Of a DNA stretch of 6,208 nt, positions 1 to 6,208 are shown one piece after another. The notes beneath the pieces were generated by a model. It was not told the origin of the DNA. It made no database searches and worked only from the letters and a program-made list of their open reading frames with translations. This stretch comes from Bacteroidia bacterium (lineage in GTDB: Bacteria > Bacteroidota > Bacteroidia > Bacteroidales > Azobacteroidaceae), in contig BNTR01000143.1 in NCBI GenBank assembly GCA_025996755.1, forward strand, positions 1 through 6,208, written 5' to 3'. The translations under genes were made by a program, and so were the position numbers. The number at the start of each line of letters is the position of its first letter. Position 1 is the stretch's first letter.

Positions 1-2884
1 CGCGTTCCTGTTCCAACTGCGAGCGGCGGTTGGCTGTCGGCGGCGGCGGGTTACCACTGTCGCCATCGCCCAGAGTGAAAGTGCAAATGTTGATTGTGTT
101 GTCTGCTTTTTTGATAACTCCTTGATATTCATCTGTTTTTTCGCCATGTTTCACTTTTATGGTATAGGGCGTTTCATCAATGTTGGATTCGTGCTTTTTG
201 AAATATCGGAGATAAACATTGTATGTTCCGCCGGGTGCGCCGCCCTGTGCCCAATAGATGTTTTCAATGGGCGTTTTGCTGTCGGGGTATTCCACATTCA
301 TATCAATTTCGAGTTGCCCGCCACTTGGCACTCTTTTGTTTTTATACCAAACGGAAGCACCCTGCGGGTCTGTACAGATTAAATCCAAATCGTTGTAGTT
401 GTTCCAACTCAAAAGCACCTGAACATCGCCGGTTGAAGGTGTAGGCGTAGCCTTGCAATCAACAGTTTGTCCCGATTTCACTTTTTGCAATGCTTTGTCG
501 AGTTGAATTAAGTTGCCGATATTGCCTTGCGCCGGTAAACCGGTGCCTTGCAGGATGCAAATAATTTGTTTGGTGGTGAGCGTGTCGTTCAAACTTTTCA
601 TCAGCGCAATGGCTCCCGTCACAATCGGTGCCGCCATACTTGTGCCGTCCATCATTTGATAGTCGCCGGCACCCACCGAACTGTAAATCTCGACGCCGGG
701 GGCGGAAACGGTGGAGTAAGAGCCGTAGTTGCTAAATCCGGTTTTGCCAACATTCCGGTTGTCCCTATCTACCGCCGCAACGGAAACAAAAAGTTCGGGG
801 CGTTGCATGGGGTCAATACCCGCCAAAACGTTATCGTTGCCGGCAGCTATCACAACAGTTGCGTTGTGCTTGGCAGCAATGCGCATAATTTCGCGCCATA
901 GCCGTTCTTCCTCTTTGAAATGATTGCGTATCAAATCCTCCTGTTCACTTTTGGAATATTGGTCAAGTCCCTTAAATTGCGCTCCCAACGACACATTCAC
1001 CACATCGGCTCCTTGATACAATGCGTATAAAACACCGTCCAACACCGAAGTGGTTGTCATCACCCCGCGAGCATCTGCCACCTGAATGGGCATAAATTTA
1101 CATTCGGGGGCAATACCGCACATGCCTTTGCCGTTGTTGGCAATGGCTAATGCTGTTCCGGCAACATGTGTGCCGTGGTCAACCACCTGCTGTGGGAAAA
1201 CTTCCGATGAATGTTTCCACACATTATAGGGCATCACCACCTTGCTGCTCAATTCGGGGTGTGTCAGGGTGAAGCCATTATCAACAATGGCAACAGTAAG
1301 TTTCGGCGAGCCGCGCGTAATGTCCCATGCTTGAGGTGCACGTATGGCATCCAGATACCACGTTTTGTCGCTGCTGGCAAACGCGGGGTCGGTGGGCATA
1401 TAGCTCGTTTCAAAAAGAGCCTCATCAAACACGAAGAGTTCGTATTCGGGGGCAAACTTACCCGGAATTTCCTGCTTCAACTGTTCGCGTTCCTCTCGCG
1501 GAATGTCAATTTGCATGCGCTTTACCACATCATCGTAATACACAATTTTATATTTCTCGTCCGGATATTTTGCCTTGAAATTCTGTGCCAAATCCAGAAT
1601 GGATTTATCCTCATTTTCCATCAGGATATTCAACCGATTGGCAATAACAGACGGATTGCCGGGGATAATATCAGGGTCATCTTCTATCGGAGGCAGCACG
1701 CCCGGCGCAGGCGGAAGCACACCCGGCGCAGGTGGAAGTGCACCTTGCGTGGGTGGAAGCGCACCTTGCATAGGCGGCAACACACCTTGCATGGGCGGCA
1801 ACACATCATCATAATCCGGAGGCGTTGGCGCAGGCGTGTAAGGGTCGCCGGGGTTGTAAATGCCACCTTTGCCTGCGTTGGGGTCGTTGCCAATCCAAGG
1901 CTTGTCGGCTATTGGAAAAGAAATAGGTGCGCCGTGCGACAATGAGATTCCGCGGAACCCGTTGCAATTTCTAAACAGCCAAAAGAATAAAAATAAAAGA
2001 AGCAGTAACAAAAGCAGCCACAGCAGCCATTTTAGGCACCCTTTGCCTGCAAACAATGCACAAAGCCAAGCCCAAAAACGCTTCCACCAAGGGACATGTG
2101 TAGGAACCGGAGGAACAACTGTATGTGGACGATATTGTGCTGTAAATTCTTTATTATCTGATACTTGATAGCCGTTCGGGGTTTCACTCCAATATGCAAA
2201 TTCATAGCCATCTTTCGGCACCACTTGTGGAATCTCATTATCGCCAAGACAGGAATTTGCCTCTTTGGTAAGAAAACTTTTTCCGTTGAGAATTCCATGT
2301 TCTCCGGCATTAAAAGACACAGTAAATGTTGATGTAACAACACCGGGGTCGTCGGACGGCGTTTCGGGTTTATCTGGTGGTGATTTTGGTGGTTTTGGAG
2401 ATTTACGGATTTCGGTAATGTCTTCGCGCACATTTTCTCGCATTTGCATACCCCAAGCTCCGAGAACGACTTTGTCATCATAACAAAATACAAAGCGGTC
2501 ATCAACGGATTTTATCGCATCTTTCAAAAACTCCGCCTTTGTGGTTTCTCCCGCATTTTTGAGTTCATCAATTTTGTTTTGATAATGTTGTAATGTTTCA
2601 ATTTTGAGGGTTTGATACTTTGTTGCATCATCACCTTGCAGGTCGGCTAAAATTTGCGGCTCATTACTACTTCTCGCTTTTATTCCGTGAAACTCAATTT
2701 TGTCGCCTTCTTTTACAGGATATGCCAAAAAAAATCGGTATTTTTCGTCAATATATTTGCCAATAATGCTTGTATTGGCAATTTTATATCTGTCGAAAAT
2801 TGATTTTCCGCCAATCAACTGCACTGCTTTGAAATATTTCAAAGCAGTGCTAAAAAGGAGTTCGTGTTTATCTACTGTTGCCAT
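1..2884 (-). CDS. Membrane-anchored S8 (subtilisin-like) serine protease, multidomain, 3' end outside window
   Basis: The frame is open for 961 codons from ATG 2884 to the left edge. The start is well bounded, since an in-frame TAA lies at 2908-2906 and no other ATG, GTG or TTG falls between; no Shine-Dalgarno sequence is present. Domains: an unrecognised N-terminal region (1-165); a Pro/Lys linker (KSPKPPKSPPDKPETP); an InlB/SHIRT-like module (187-251; NAGEHGILNGKS, DGYEFAYW, FTAQY); a membrane helix (286-304); a Pro/Gly linker with heptad repeats (362-402); an I9-propeptide-like segment (about 415-485; RLNILMENED, KIVYYDD); and the S8 domain with D535 (AIVDNGF), H570 (DHGTHVAGT), oxyanion N683 (IAAGND) and S749 (GTSMAAP). 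All catalytic residues are intact, so activity is expected. A YfaP/DUF2135-like beta domain follows (819-940; LSWNNYNDLDL, DPQG, IENIYW, GTYNVYL), then a PPPP stretch and a charged tail. More positive charges precede the helix than follow it, so the protease probably faces the periplasm (inference). The substrate is unknown. The gene starts 5 nt after the SrfC-like stop. Confidence 0.9.
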   Translation of the reverse strand, partial: MATVDKHELLFSTALKYFKAVQLIGGKSIFDRYKIANTSIIGKYIDEKYRFFLAYPVKEGDKIEFHGIKARSSNEPQILADLQGDDATKYQTLKIETLQHYQNKIDELKNAGETTKAEFLKDAIKSVDDRFVFCYDDKVVLGAWGMQMRENVREDITEIRKSPKPPKSPPDKPETPSDDPGVVTSTFTVSFNAGEHGILNGKSFLTKEANSCLGDNEIPQVVPKDGYEFAYWSETPNGYQVSDNKEFTAQYRPHTVVPPVPTHVPWWKRFWAWLCALFAGKGCLKWLLWLLLLLLLLFLFFWLFRNCNGFRGISLSHGAPISFPIADKPWIGNDPNAGKGGIYNPGDPYTPAPTPPDYDDVLPPMQGVLPPMQGALPPTQGALPPAPGVLPPAPGVLPPIEDDPDIIPGNPSVIANRLNILMENEDKSILDLAQNFKAKYPDEKYKIVYYDDVVKRMQIDIPREEREQLKQEIPGKFAPEYELFVFDEALFETSYMPTDPAFASSDKTWYLDAIRAPQAWDITRGSPKLTVAIVDNGFTLTHPELSSKVVMPYNVWKHSSEVFPQQVVDHGTHVAGTALAIANNGKGMCGIAPECKFMPIQVADARGVMTTTSVLDGVLYALYQGADVVNVSLGAQFKGLDQYSKSEQEDLIRNHFKEEERLWREIMRIAAKHNATVVIAAGNDNVLAGIDPMQRPELFVSVAAVDRDNRNVGKTGFSNYGSYSTVSAPGVEIYSSVGAGDYQMMDGTSMAAPIVTGAIALMKSLNDTLTTKQIICILQGTGLPAQGNIGNLIQLDKALQKVKSGQTVDCKATPTPSTGDVQVLLSWNNYNDLDLICTDPQGASVWYKNKRVPSGGQLEIDMNVEYPDSKTPIENIYWAQGGAPGGTYNVYLRYFKKHESNIDETPYTIKVKHGEKTDEYQGVIKKADNTINICTFTLGDGDSGNPPPPTANRRSQLEQER
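1689..1814 (-). repeat. 21-bp tandem repeat, six units, in-frame heptad repeat
   Basis: Six consecutive 21-bp units (starting at 1689, 1710, 1731, 1752, 1773 and a decayed one at 1794) share a core of the type GGCGGAAGCACACC on the plus strand. On the coding strand they give heptads LPPMQGV, LPPMQGA, LPPTQGA, LPPAPGV, LPPAPGV and a degenerate LPPIEDD. They form an extended Pro-rich linker between the membrane helix and the protease. The units fall into an MQG/TQG type and an APG type, consistent with step-wise duplication. Confidence 0.95.
1973..2029 (-). other. Single membrane helix within the S8 protease (residues 286-304)
   Basis: The segment is 19 residues made only of Leu, Phe and Trp, beginning WLLWLLLLLLLL and ending FFWLF. 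It is preceded by a Trp- and Lys-rich approach (WWKRFWAWLCALFAGKGCLK) and followed by RNCNGFRG. It is internal, so the protein has a long N-terminal region before the anchor rather than a cleavable signal peptide. Flanking charge suggests N-in/C-out. Confidence 0.85.
2132..2326 (-). other. InlB/SHIRT-like beta module in the S8 protease (residues 187-251)
   Basis: The order of elements FTVSFNAGEHGILNGKS, then PQVVPKDGYEFAYW, then EFTAQYRP follows the pattern seen in InlB B-repeat and SHIRT-type modules (V-x-F near the start, G-Y-x-F-x-x-W in the middle, T-A-x-Y/W at the end). Such modules are normally stalk or adhesion parts of surface proteins. Only one copy is present here. The assignment is by pattern, not by search. 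Confidence 0.55.
2821..2850. repeat. Perfect 30-bp palindrome inside the S8 protease gene
   Basis: The left arm GCACTGCTTTGAAAT is followed with no spacer by its exact reverse complement. It covers codons 12-22 of the protease (STALKYFKAVQ), starting 34 nt after the first base of the ATG. As RNA it would form a stem of about 13 bp capped by AUAU. The flanking bases (T on both sides) end the symmetry. There is no T-run after it in the direction of transcription, so it is not a normal intrinsic terminator. Confidence 0.97.
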
Positions 2885-2889
2885 AACTG

Positions 2890-5736
2890 TCAGTATTTTA
2901 TGTTTTTACATTCTTCCATAATTTTACCCAAATTAGCATTTGCCGTTAAATCGAAGTTTGGAATATCGCAAACGGAAACAAAGCCTACTTTCAAGCGGTT
3001 GCTCCAAGCAAGATAATTTCGATAACTTGGCAACGATTTCATTTCTTCGGGCTGTTCGGTCATAATTTTTGTCTGATTTTCTATTTTTGTAAAGAGTTCT
3101 TCGAGCGAATTTTCAGTCGGATTGGTGTTATTATCCAAAATCAAACATAAATTATTTTTCTCGTTTGCCTGTCTCAATTCGTTGATTTCCGATTCGTCAA
3201 GATATTCAAAACCAACGGTATTGATACATTTATTTAGAAGTTCGGTGGAAATGTCGGCAACAATCTCGTAAGGAGAATCGGTTTTGACATGATGGCGAAT
3301 TTTTTCTGCAATTTCGTCTGACAATTTCAACTGTTTCTCACCAAACAGCGTTTTGTACATATCTTTGATATTGCCCAAAGAGGCATCCTGTCCCAAAATT
3401 TGTTGAATAAGAGGCTTGTCGTCCAAAGATTTAAACCAAAATTCGAGCAATGCCTTTGCCAACTGCTGCGCATTGTCATTAATCAAATCCGAATTACCTT
3501 TAATAAGTTTTTCTAAATCAATTTCTTCTGCTTCGAGTTCGGCACGAAATTCTGCTTTTCGTTCTTCGGTTGTTTTCTCGTATGCAACACACAAACGCTC
3601 AAAATATTTGTCCTTAGTATCGTCTTTTTCAACAGGAACTCTTATCCGATAAAGGTTGTACACATCCTCATTTACCACACCGCGGTATCCTATATCATCT
3701 ACTTTTTCGCGAAAAAGTTTAAGCACGGTACCCTCATCGAGCATAAACTCTTTCATCATTTGTCCATACCGTTTAATACCATCGGCACTGAAAGCAATGT
3801 CCAACTTGCGCTGAATATCGCCTGCCATATTTTTTGCCTTTTGCAAGTTCTTATCTTTATCGTCGTCGTGAAAGTGTTTTTGCAGTTCGGCAAGAATAGT
3901 TTGCGAAATCTCGTCAAGTTCTGCACGCATTTTTGCCATTCGCGCAGGGATAATATTCTCCGCCGCAATCGTGAGTTTTTTAATAATCAAATCTGTTCCG
4001 TCTTTGTTCATATCTGCCGCCGCATCCCACGATTCGGATTGAGGTTCAGGAAAATGACGTTTAACGAAGTCGTAGTCAAGAAAGGATTGGCGGAGTTTGT
4101 CACTAAAACCTGGATAGTCTTCGGGGTCGGGTTTTTTATCTGATTCTTTTAAAGTTGTTTTAGAAAAACCTTCAAAAATATCTGTGGAATATTCATAATC
4201 CCGTAACAAGAAGATATTTCGAAAGTTAGGGTCAGAAACAGTCCAATTTTTAAACCAATCATATGTTTCTGTATCAATCAATTCTGCTGCTAAAGTACTG
4301 TCGAAGCGTTGAAACCATCGGTAATTCAAAGAGGAACCACCATCATCTTTATTGTCGGCAGGCAGGCGTTTCAAGTTTTCATTGAAAAATGTACCAATGA
4401 TAAACAATGGTGATATCTTTGATTTTTGGATAAATTCTTCTCTACTTTGAGGGTCCTTGCCGATAATCTTTTTAACCAATGGAGCAAGAATTTGTGGCAT
4501 AGTTCTTTCTTCAGGTTGCGTGTGTTTTGCACAAAAAAGTAAGATATTAATTTTCTCAAAATTAGAATACTTATTAAACAGATAAGCCACTTTGCCACGA
4601 ATAAGAAGCTCACTCATTCCATTTTCAACAATATCATCTTCAGGTGTGGTTTTTCTTGCTCTTGCACCGGGAAAATCAAGTAAATCAGTTTTAATCAAAA
4701 ACGGTTTATTTGTCTGCAAACTTTCGGGCAAACTGAAAATTAATTCTGCCGATAGTGCACACAAATAAGATTTTGAGATGGATTTTTTTTCCCTCTCTAT
4801 AGTATTTTCAATAATAAGTGCATCTGTGGTTTCTTTATATTCTGTTACTGTCTTTTTTGTCTTTTCTATCTGTTCTGGTGTTTTTGTTTCATAAAGTTCT
4901 TTAATACGAGTTACATCAAGCAAAGTTCCGTGTTTATACAATACAGCTTCAAGAGGCAAATATAGAGTATCAGTAAAATTAAGTTTGCTATATTCACTAA
5001 TCAAATTTGAAAACAGCCTTGTAAATTTTTCATTTTTATTCCACAGCAACGAAAAAATATCTTTCCATTCCTCAGGTTGAACTTTGGCTATCAACAGCGA
5101 AATTTCTTTGAAAAAATAATCTGATAAATTTACGGCTTTCGTTTCGAAATTGCCGCAAACATACTCCTGAATATCTAATACATCATCTTCTTCGAATACA
5201 TTCTGCTGTATATTACGGTCTTGCCATTTATTTTTCATTTCTTGAACCTCAGTGTCAATATCTTCTCTTTGTAGCATTGAATCGCGTGAGCCTTTAATAT
5301 CGTTGTAATAACTATCACAAAGAACCAATACTAAATCAGCAGGCGATAAAAGTTTGGCTTTTATCGGATACTTTAGATTAATCGGTTTGTATTTGGTAGA
5401 AAAACGCGACACCAAAATTGTTGATTCAGAGCCACCGCCTATCGGATTCATATCTTTTTTAAACCCATAAACAGTACCATCATTATCGGTAATGCTAAAT
5501 GTATTGCCCTGGTCACATAACAAAGCATCTATTAAATATGATTTTCCGACCTGACTGTCTCCAAACACTGCGGCAGCAGGATTGTCTTCCAACGCAAATT
5601 TTTTCTTGTTCAATTCGCGGCGACAATTTACCATATTGCGGTAAGCATCTTTTTGCTTGTTGCCTTCCAACGAATTACGAATCCAAGCGTTGGATTTTTC
5701 TATTATTTCGAGTTGTTTTTGTATATTTTTTTCCAT
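2890..5736 (-). CDS. SrfC-like P-loop NTPase ('putative virulence factor' family)
   Basis: This is a complete 948-residue protein with an ATG start fixed by AGGAGG at 8 nt and a TGA stop. After a short helical N-terminus comes a Walker A/G1 motif GDSQVGKS (59-66), a candidate switch-I threonine in GGSESTILVSRF (T106), and a G3/Walker B motif LLDFPGAR with D354 and G357. No canonical NKxD is seen; CAKHTQPEE near 402-410 occupies about that place. Further blocks include NIFLLRDYEYSTD (507-519) and SWDAAADMNKDGTDLIIKKL (569-588). The C-terminal third is charged and helical, probably coiled coil in part. No signal peptide or membrane helix is seen, so it is probably cytoplasmic. The N-terminal GDSQxGKSYL signature and placement after a probable srfB match SrfC, a GTPase/dynamin-like family first noted as SsrB-regulated in Salmonella, whose reaction is unknown. 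Nucleotide binding is well supported; GTP specificity is inferred. The gene is clearly more AT-rich than the protease gene that follows. Confidence 0.8.
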   Translation of the reverse strand: MEKNIQKQLEIIEKSNAWIRNSLEGNKQKDAYRNMVNCRRELNKKKFALEDNPAAAVFGDSQVGKSYLIDALLCDQGNTFSITDNDGTVYGFKKDMNPIGGGSESTILVSRFSTKYKPINLKYPIKAKLLSPADLVLVLCDSYYNDIKGSRDSMLQREDIDTEVQEMKNKWQDRNIQQNVFEEDDVLDIQEYVCGNFETKAVNLSDYFFKEISLLIAKVQPEEWKDIFSLLWNKNEKFTRLFSNLISEYSKLNFTDTLYLPLEAVLYKHGTLLDVTRIKELYETKTPEQIEKTKKTVTEYKETTDALIIENTIEREKKSISKSYLCALSAELIFSLPESLQTNKPFLIKTDLLDFPGARARKTTPEDDIVENGMSELLIRGKVAYLFNKYSNFEKINILLFCAKHTQPEERTMPQILAPLVKKIIGKDPQSREEFIQKSKISPLFIIGTFFNENLKRLPADNKDDGGSSLNYRWFQRFDSTLAAELIDTETYDWFKNWTVSDPNFRNIFLLRDYEYSTDIFEGFSKTTLKESDKKPDPEDYPGFSDKLRQSFLDYDFVKRHFPEPQSESWDAAADMNKDGTDLIIKKLTIAAENIIPARMAKMRAELDEISQTILAELQKHFHDDDKDKNLQKAKNMAGDIQRKLDIAFSADGIKRYGQMMKEFMLDEGTVLKLFREKVDDIGYRGVVNEDVYNLYRIRVPVEKDDTKDKYFERLCVAYEKTTEERKAEFRAELEAEEIDLEKLIKGNSDLINDNAQQLAKALLEFWFKSLDDKPLIQQILGQDASLGNIKDMYKTLFGEKQLKLSDEIAEKIRHHVKTDSPYEIVADISTELLNKCINTVGFEYLDESEINELRQANEKNNLCLILDNNTNPTENSLEELFTKIENQTKIMTEQPEEMKSLPSYRNYLAWSNRLKVGFVSVCDIPNFDLTANANLGKIMEECKNIKY
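5344..5366. repeat. Short inverted repeat in the SrfC-like gene
   Basis: Arms CGATAAAAG and CTTTTATCG (9 bp, perfect) surround a 5-nt loop. It lies within coding sequence for about residues 124-131 (YPIKAKLL). There is no U-tract, and the arms are AT-rich, so this may be chance. Confidence 0.6.
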
Positions 5737-5744
5737 TGTTGCGT

Positions 5745-5750
5745 CCTCCT
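5745..5750 (-). promoter_or_regulatory. Strong Shine-Dalgarno site for the SrfC-like gene
   Basis: On the minus strand the upstream stop codon runs straight into the ribosome binding site (TAAGGAGG), and AGGAGG stands 8 nt before the ATG at 5736. This fixes the start of the SrfC-like protein. Because the site overlaps the TAA of the preceding gene, ribosomes finishing that gene sit on it, so translational coupling is plausible (inference). Confidence 0.85.
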
Positions 5751-6208
5751 TAATTGTTTGAGTTGTTAATATTTAACGAGAAAATCCCCGAATCAAGCCA
5801 AAAGTTCTCCGGCTCGCTCATGCTTTGAACTTGAAGAGTGAAAAATTTAGTTTTTAATGTATTGCCGTCTTTGTCGGTAATTTCTACTAAATTCAGTTTC
5901 TCAATATCGTCGTTCATATCGCGTTCTATCGTAACTTTGAGTGGCAACCCTCGGCGGATTTTTTCTTTTTCGTCTTCAATGCCTTGCCTTACTTCTTCTT
6001 GCGTTGGCTCATCATCGAGTCGCCCTCTTACGCGGTCTTCAATTTTATAATCGTCGAAATCAAGCATATAGAACGGACGAGAAGGGTATGCCTCAATATC
6101 TAACTGTCGAACTCCGATACGGAAAGGCAAATCCGGCACCGTAACGAGATTGTGATTTTTGTCAGGCGTAATAATTGTTTCTGAATACGCCAATGTGTCT
6201 TTTTTGAG
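5750..6208 (-). CDS. C-terminal part of an SrfB-like protein (5' end outside window)
   Basis: The frame is open from the right edge to a TAA stop at 5752-5750 and encodes 152 residues. A TTG at 6193 could be read as a start, but no Shine-Dalgarno sequence precedes it and the frame stays open upstream (L-K-K-D-T), so I read this as the tail of a longer protein. The visible part is acidic, without a signal peptide or membrane segment. It has a segment RIGVRQLDIEAYPSRPFYML, a charged helical stretch (DEPTQEEVRQGIEDEKEKIRR), and beta-strand-like segments ending in FTLQVQSMSEP and FWLDSGIFSL. Position directly before an SrfC-like gene, and general resemblance of the tail to SrfB C-termini as I remember them, suggest SrfB, a large family proposed to have an actin/HSP70-like ATPase fold. 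The ATPase motifs would lie outside the window, so the name is an inference. The alternative is an unrelated small hypothetical protein. Confidence 0.6.
   Translation of the reverse strand, partial: LKKDTLAYSETIITPDKNHNLVTVPDLPFRIGVRQLDIEAYPSRPFYMLDFDDYKIEDRVRGRLDDEPTQEEVRQGIEDEKEKIRRGLPLKVTIERDMNDDIEKLNLVEITDKDGNTLKTKFFTLQVQSMSEPENFWLDSGIFSLNINNSNN

Larger units (their letters stand above)
1..6208 (-). other. Probable three-gene operon: srfB-like, srfC-like, S8 protease
   Basis: All three genes read right to left. The first gap is 13 nt and holds most of the ribosome binding site of the next gene; the second is 5 nt (TGA-CAGTT-ATG). There is no room for a promoter or terminator between them. 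The operon promoter must lie beyond the right edge and its end beyond the left edge. Confidence 0.85.

Noticed and set aside
1689..1814. Regular repeats as a possible CRISPR array
   Set aside because: The 21-bp units are directly tandem without spacers, in frame, and encode a heptad linker inside a protease gene.
1211..1945. A 244-residue plus-strand reading frame, plus shorter plus-strand frames throughout the window
   Set aside because: They lie antisense to long continuous minus-strand genes with recognisable motifs, have no convincing ribosome binding sites, and their low-complexity stretches are antisense readings of the proline repeat and membrane helix.
2032..2505. A 157-residue minus-strand frame overlapping the protease
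   Set aside because: It is a shifted reading of the protease's InlB-like region; the protease frame is open through it and carries the recognisable motifs.
2821..2850. The palindrome as an intrinsic terminator
   Set aside because: No T-run follows it in either direction (the T-rich stretch precedes it on the coding strand), and it sits within an open reading frame that continues for over 900 codons.
5344..5366. 9-bp inverted repeat as a regulatory hairpin
   Set aside because: AT-rich arms inside coding sequence, with no U-tract or nearby start; chance is a sufficient explanation.
5750..6193. A self-standing 147-residue gene starting at TTG 6193
   Set aside because: There is no ribosome binding site before the TTG and the frame is open to the window edge, so a partial longer gene is simpler. 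A start outside the window cannot be checked here.

Overview
The window is a single block of three co-directional minus-strand genes with almost no non-coding DNA, and both ends cut through a gene. In transcription order (right to left) it holds: the C-terminal 152 residues of a protein that enters at the right edge and best fits an SrfB-like protein; a complete 948-residue P-loop protein resembling the SrfC 'putative virulence factor' family; and at least 961 residues of a large membrane-anchored subtilisin-like (S8) serine protease that leaves at the left edge. The gaps are 13 nt and 5 nt, so the three genes look like one operon. No promoter, terminator, tRNA, rRNA, insertion sequence or CRISPR array is visible, and there is no gene-free stretch longer than 13 bases.

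The organism is most likely a Gram-negative anaerobe-type bacterium, and Bacteroidota is my best guess. This rests on the AT-rich middle gene, the absence of a Shine-Dalgarno sequence before the protease gene, and the InlB/SHIRT-like module and DUF2135/YfaP-like module joined to an S8 protease. It is an inference, and the strong AGGAGG before the SrfC-like gene argues for caution.

The protease is the most informative gene. In order it has an unrecognised N-terminal region (about 1-165), a proline/lysine-rich linker, an InlB/SHIRT-like beta module (about 187-251), one very hydrophobic membrane helix (286-304), a Pro/Gly-rich periplasmic-type linker with a heptad tandem repeat (362-402), an I9-propeptide-like region (about 415-485), a complete S8 catalytic domain (D535, H570, N683, S749) and a YfaP/DUF2135-like beta domain (about 819-940). 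Its termination codon is outside the window.

SrfB-type and SrfC-type genes are known as neighbours (srfABC of enterics), but their biochemical role is unsettled. The notable point here is an apparently operonic third partner that joins a membrane helix, a protease and putative binding domains. A working model (inference) is an ATPase/GTPase pair in the cytoplasm acting with a membrane-anchored protease. Separately, a perfect 30-bp palindrome lies inside the protease gene 34 nt after its first base and is unlikely to be chance.
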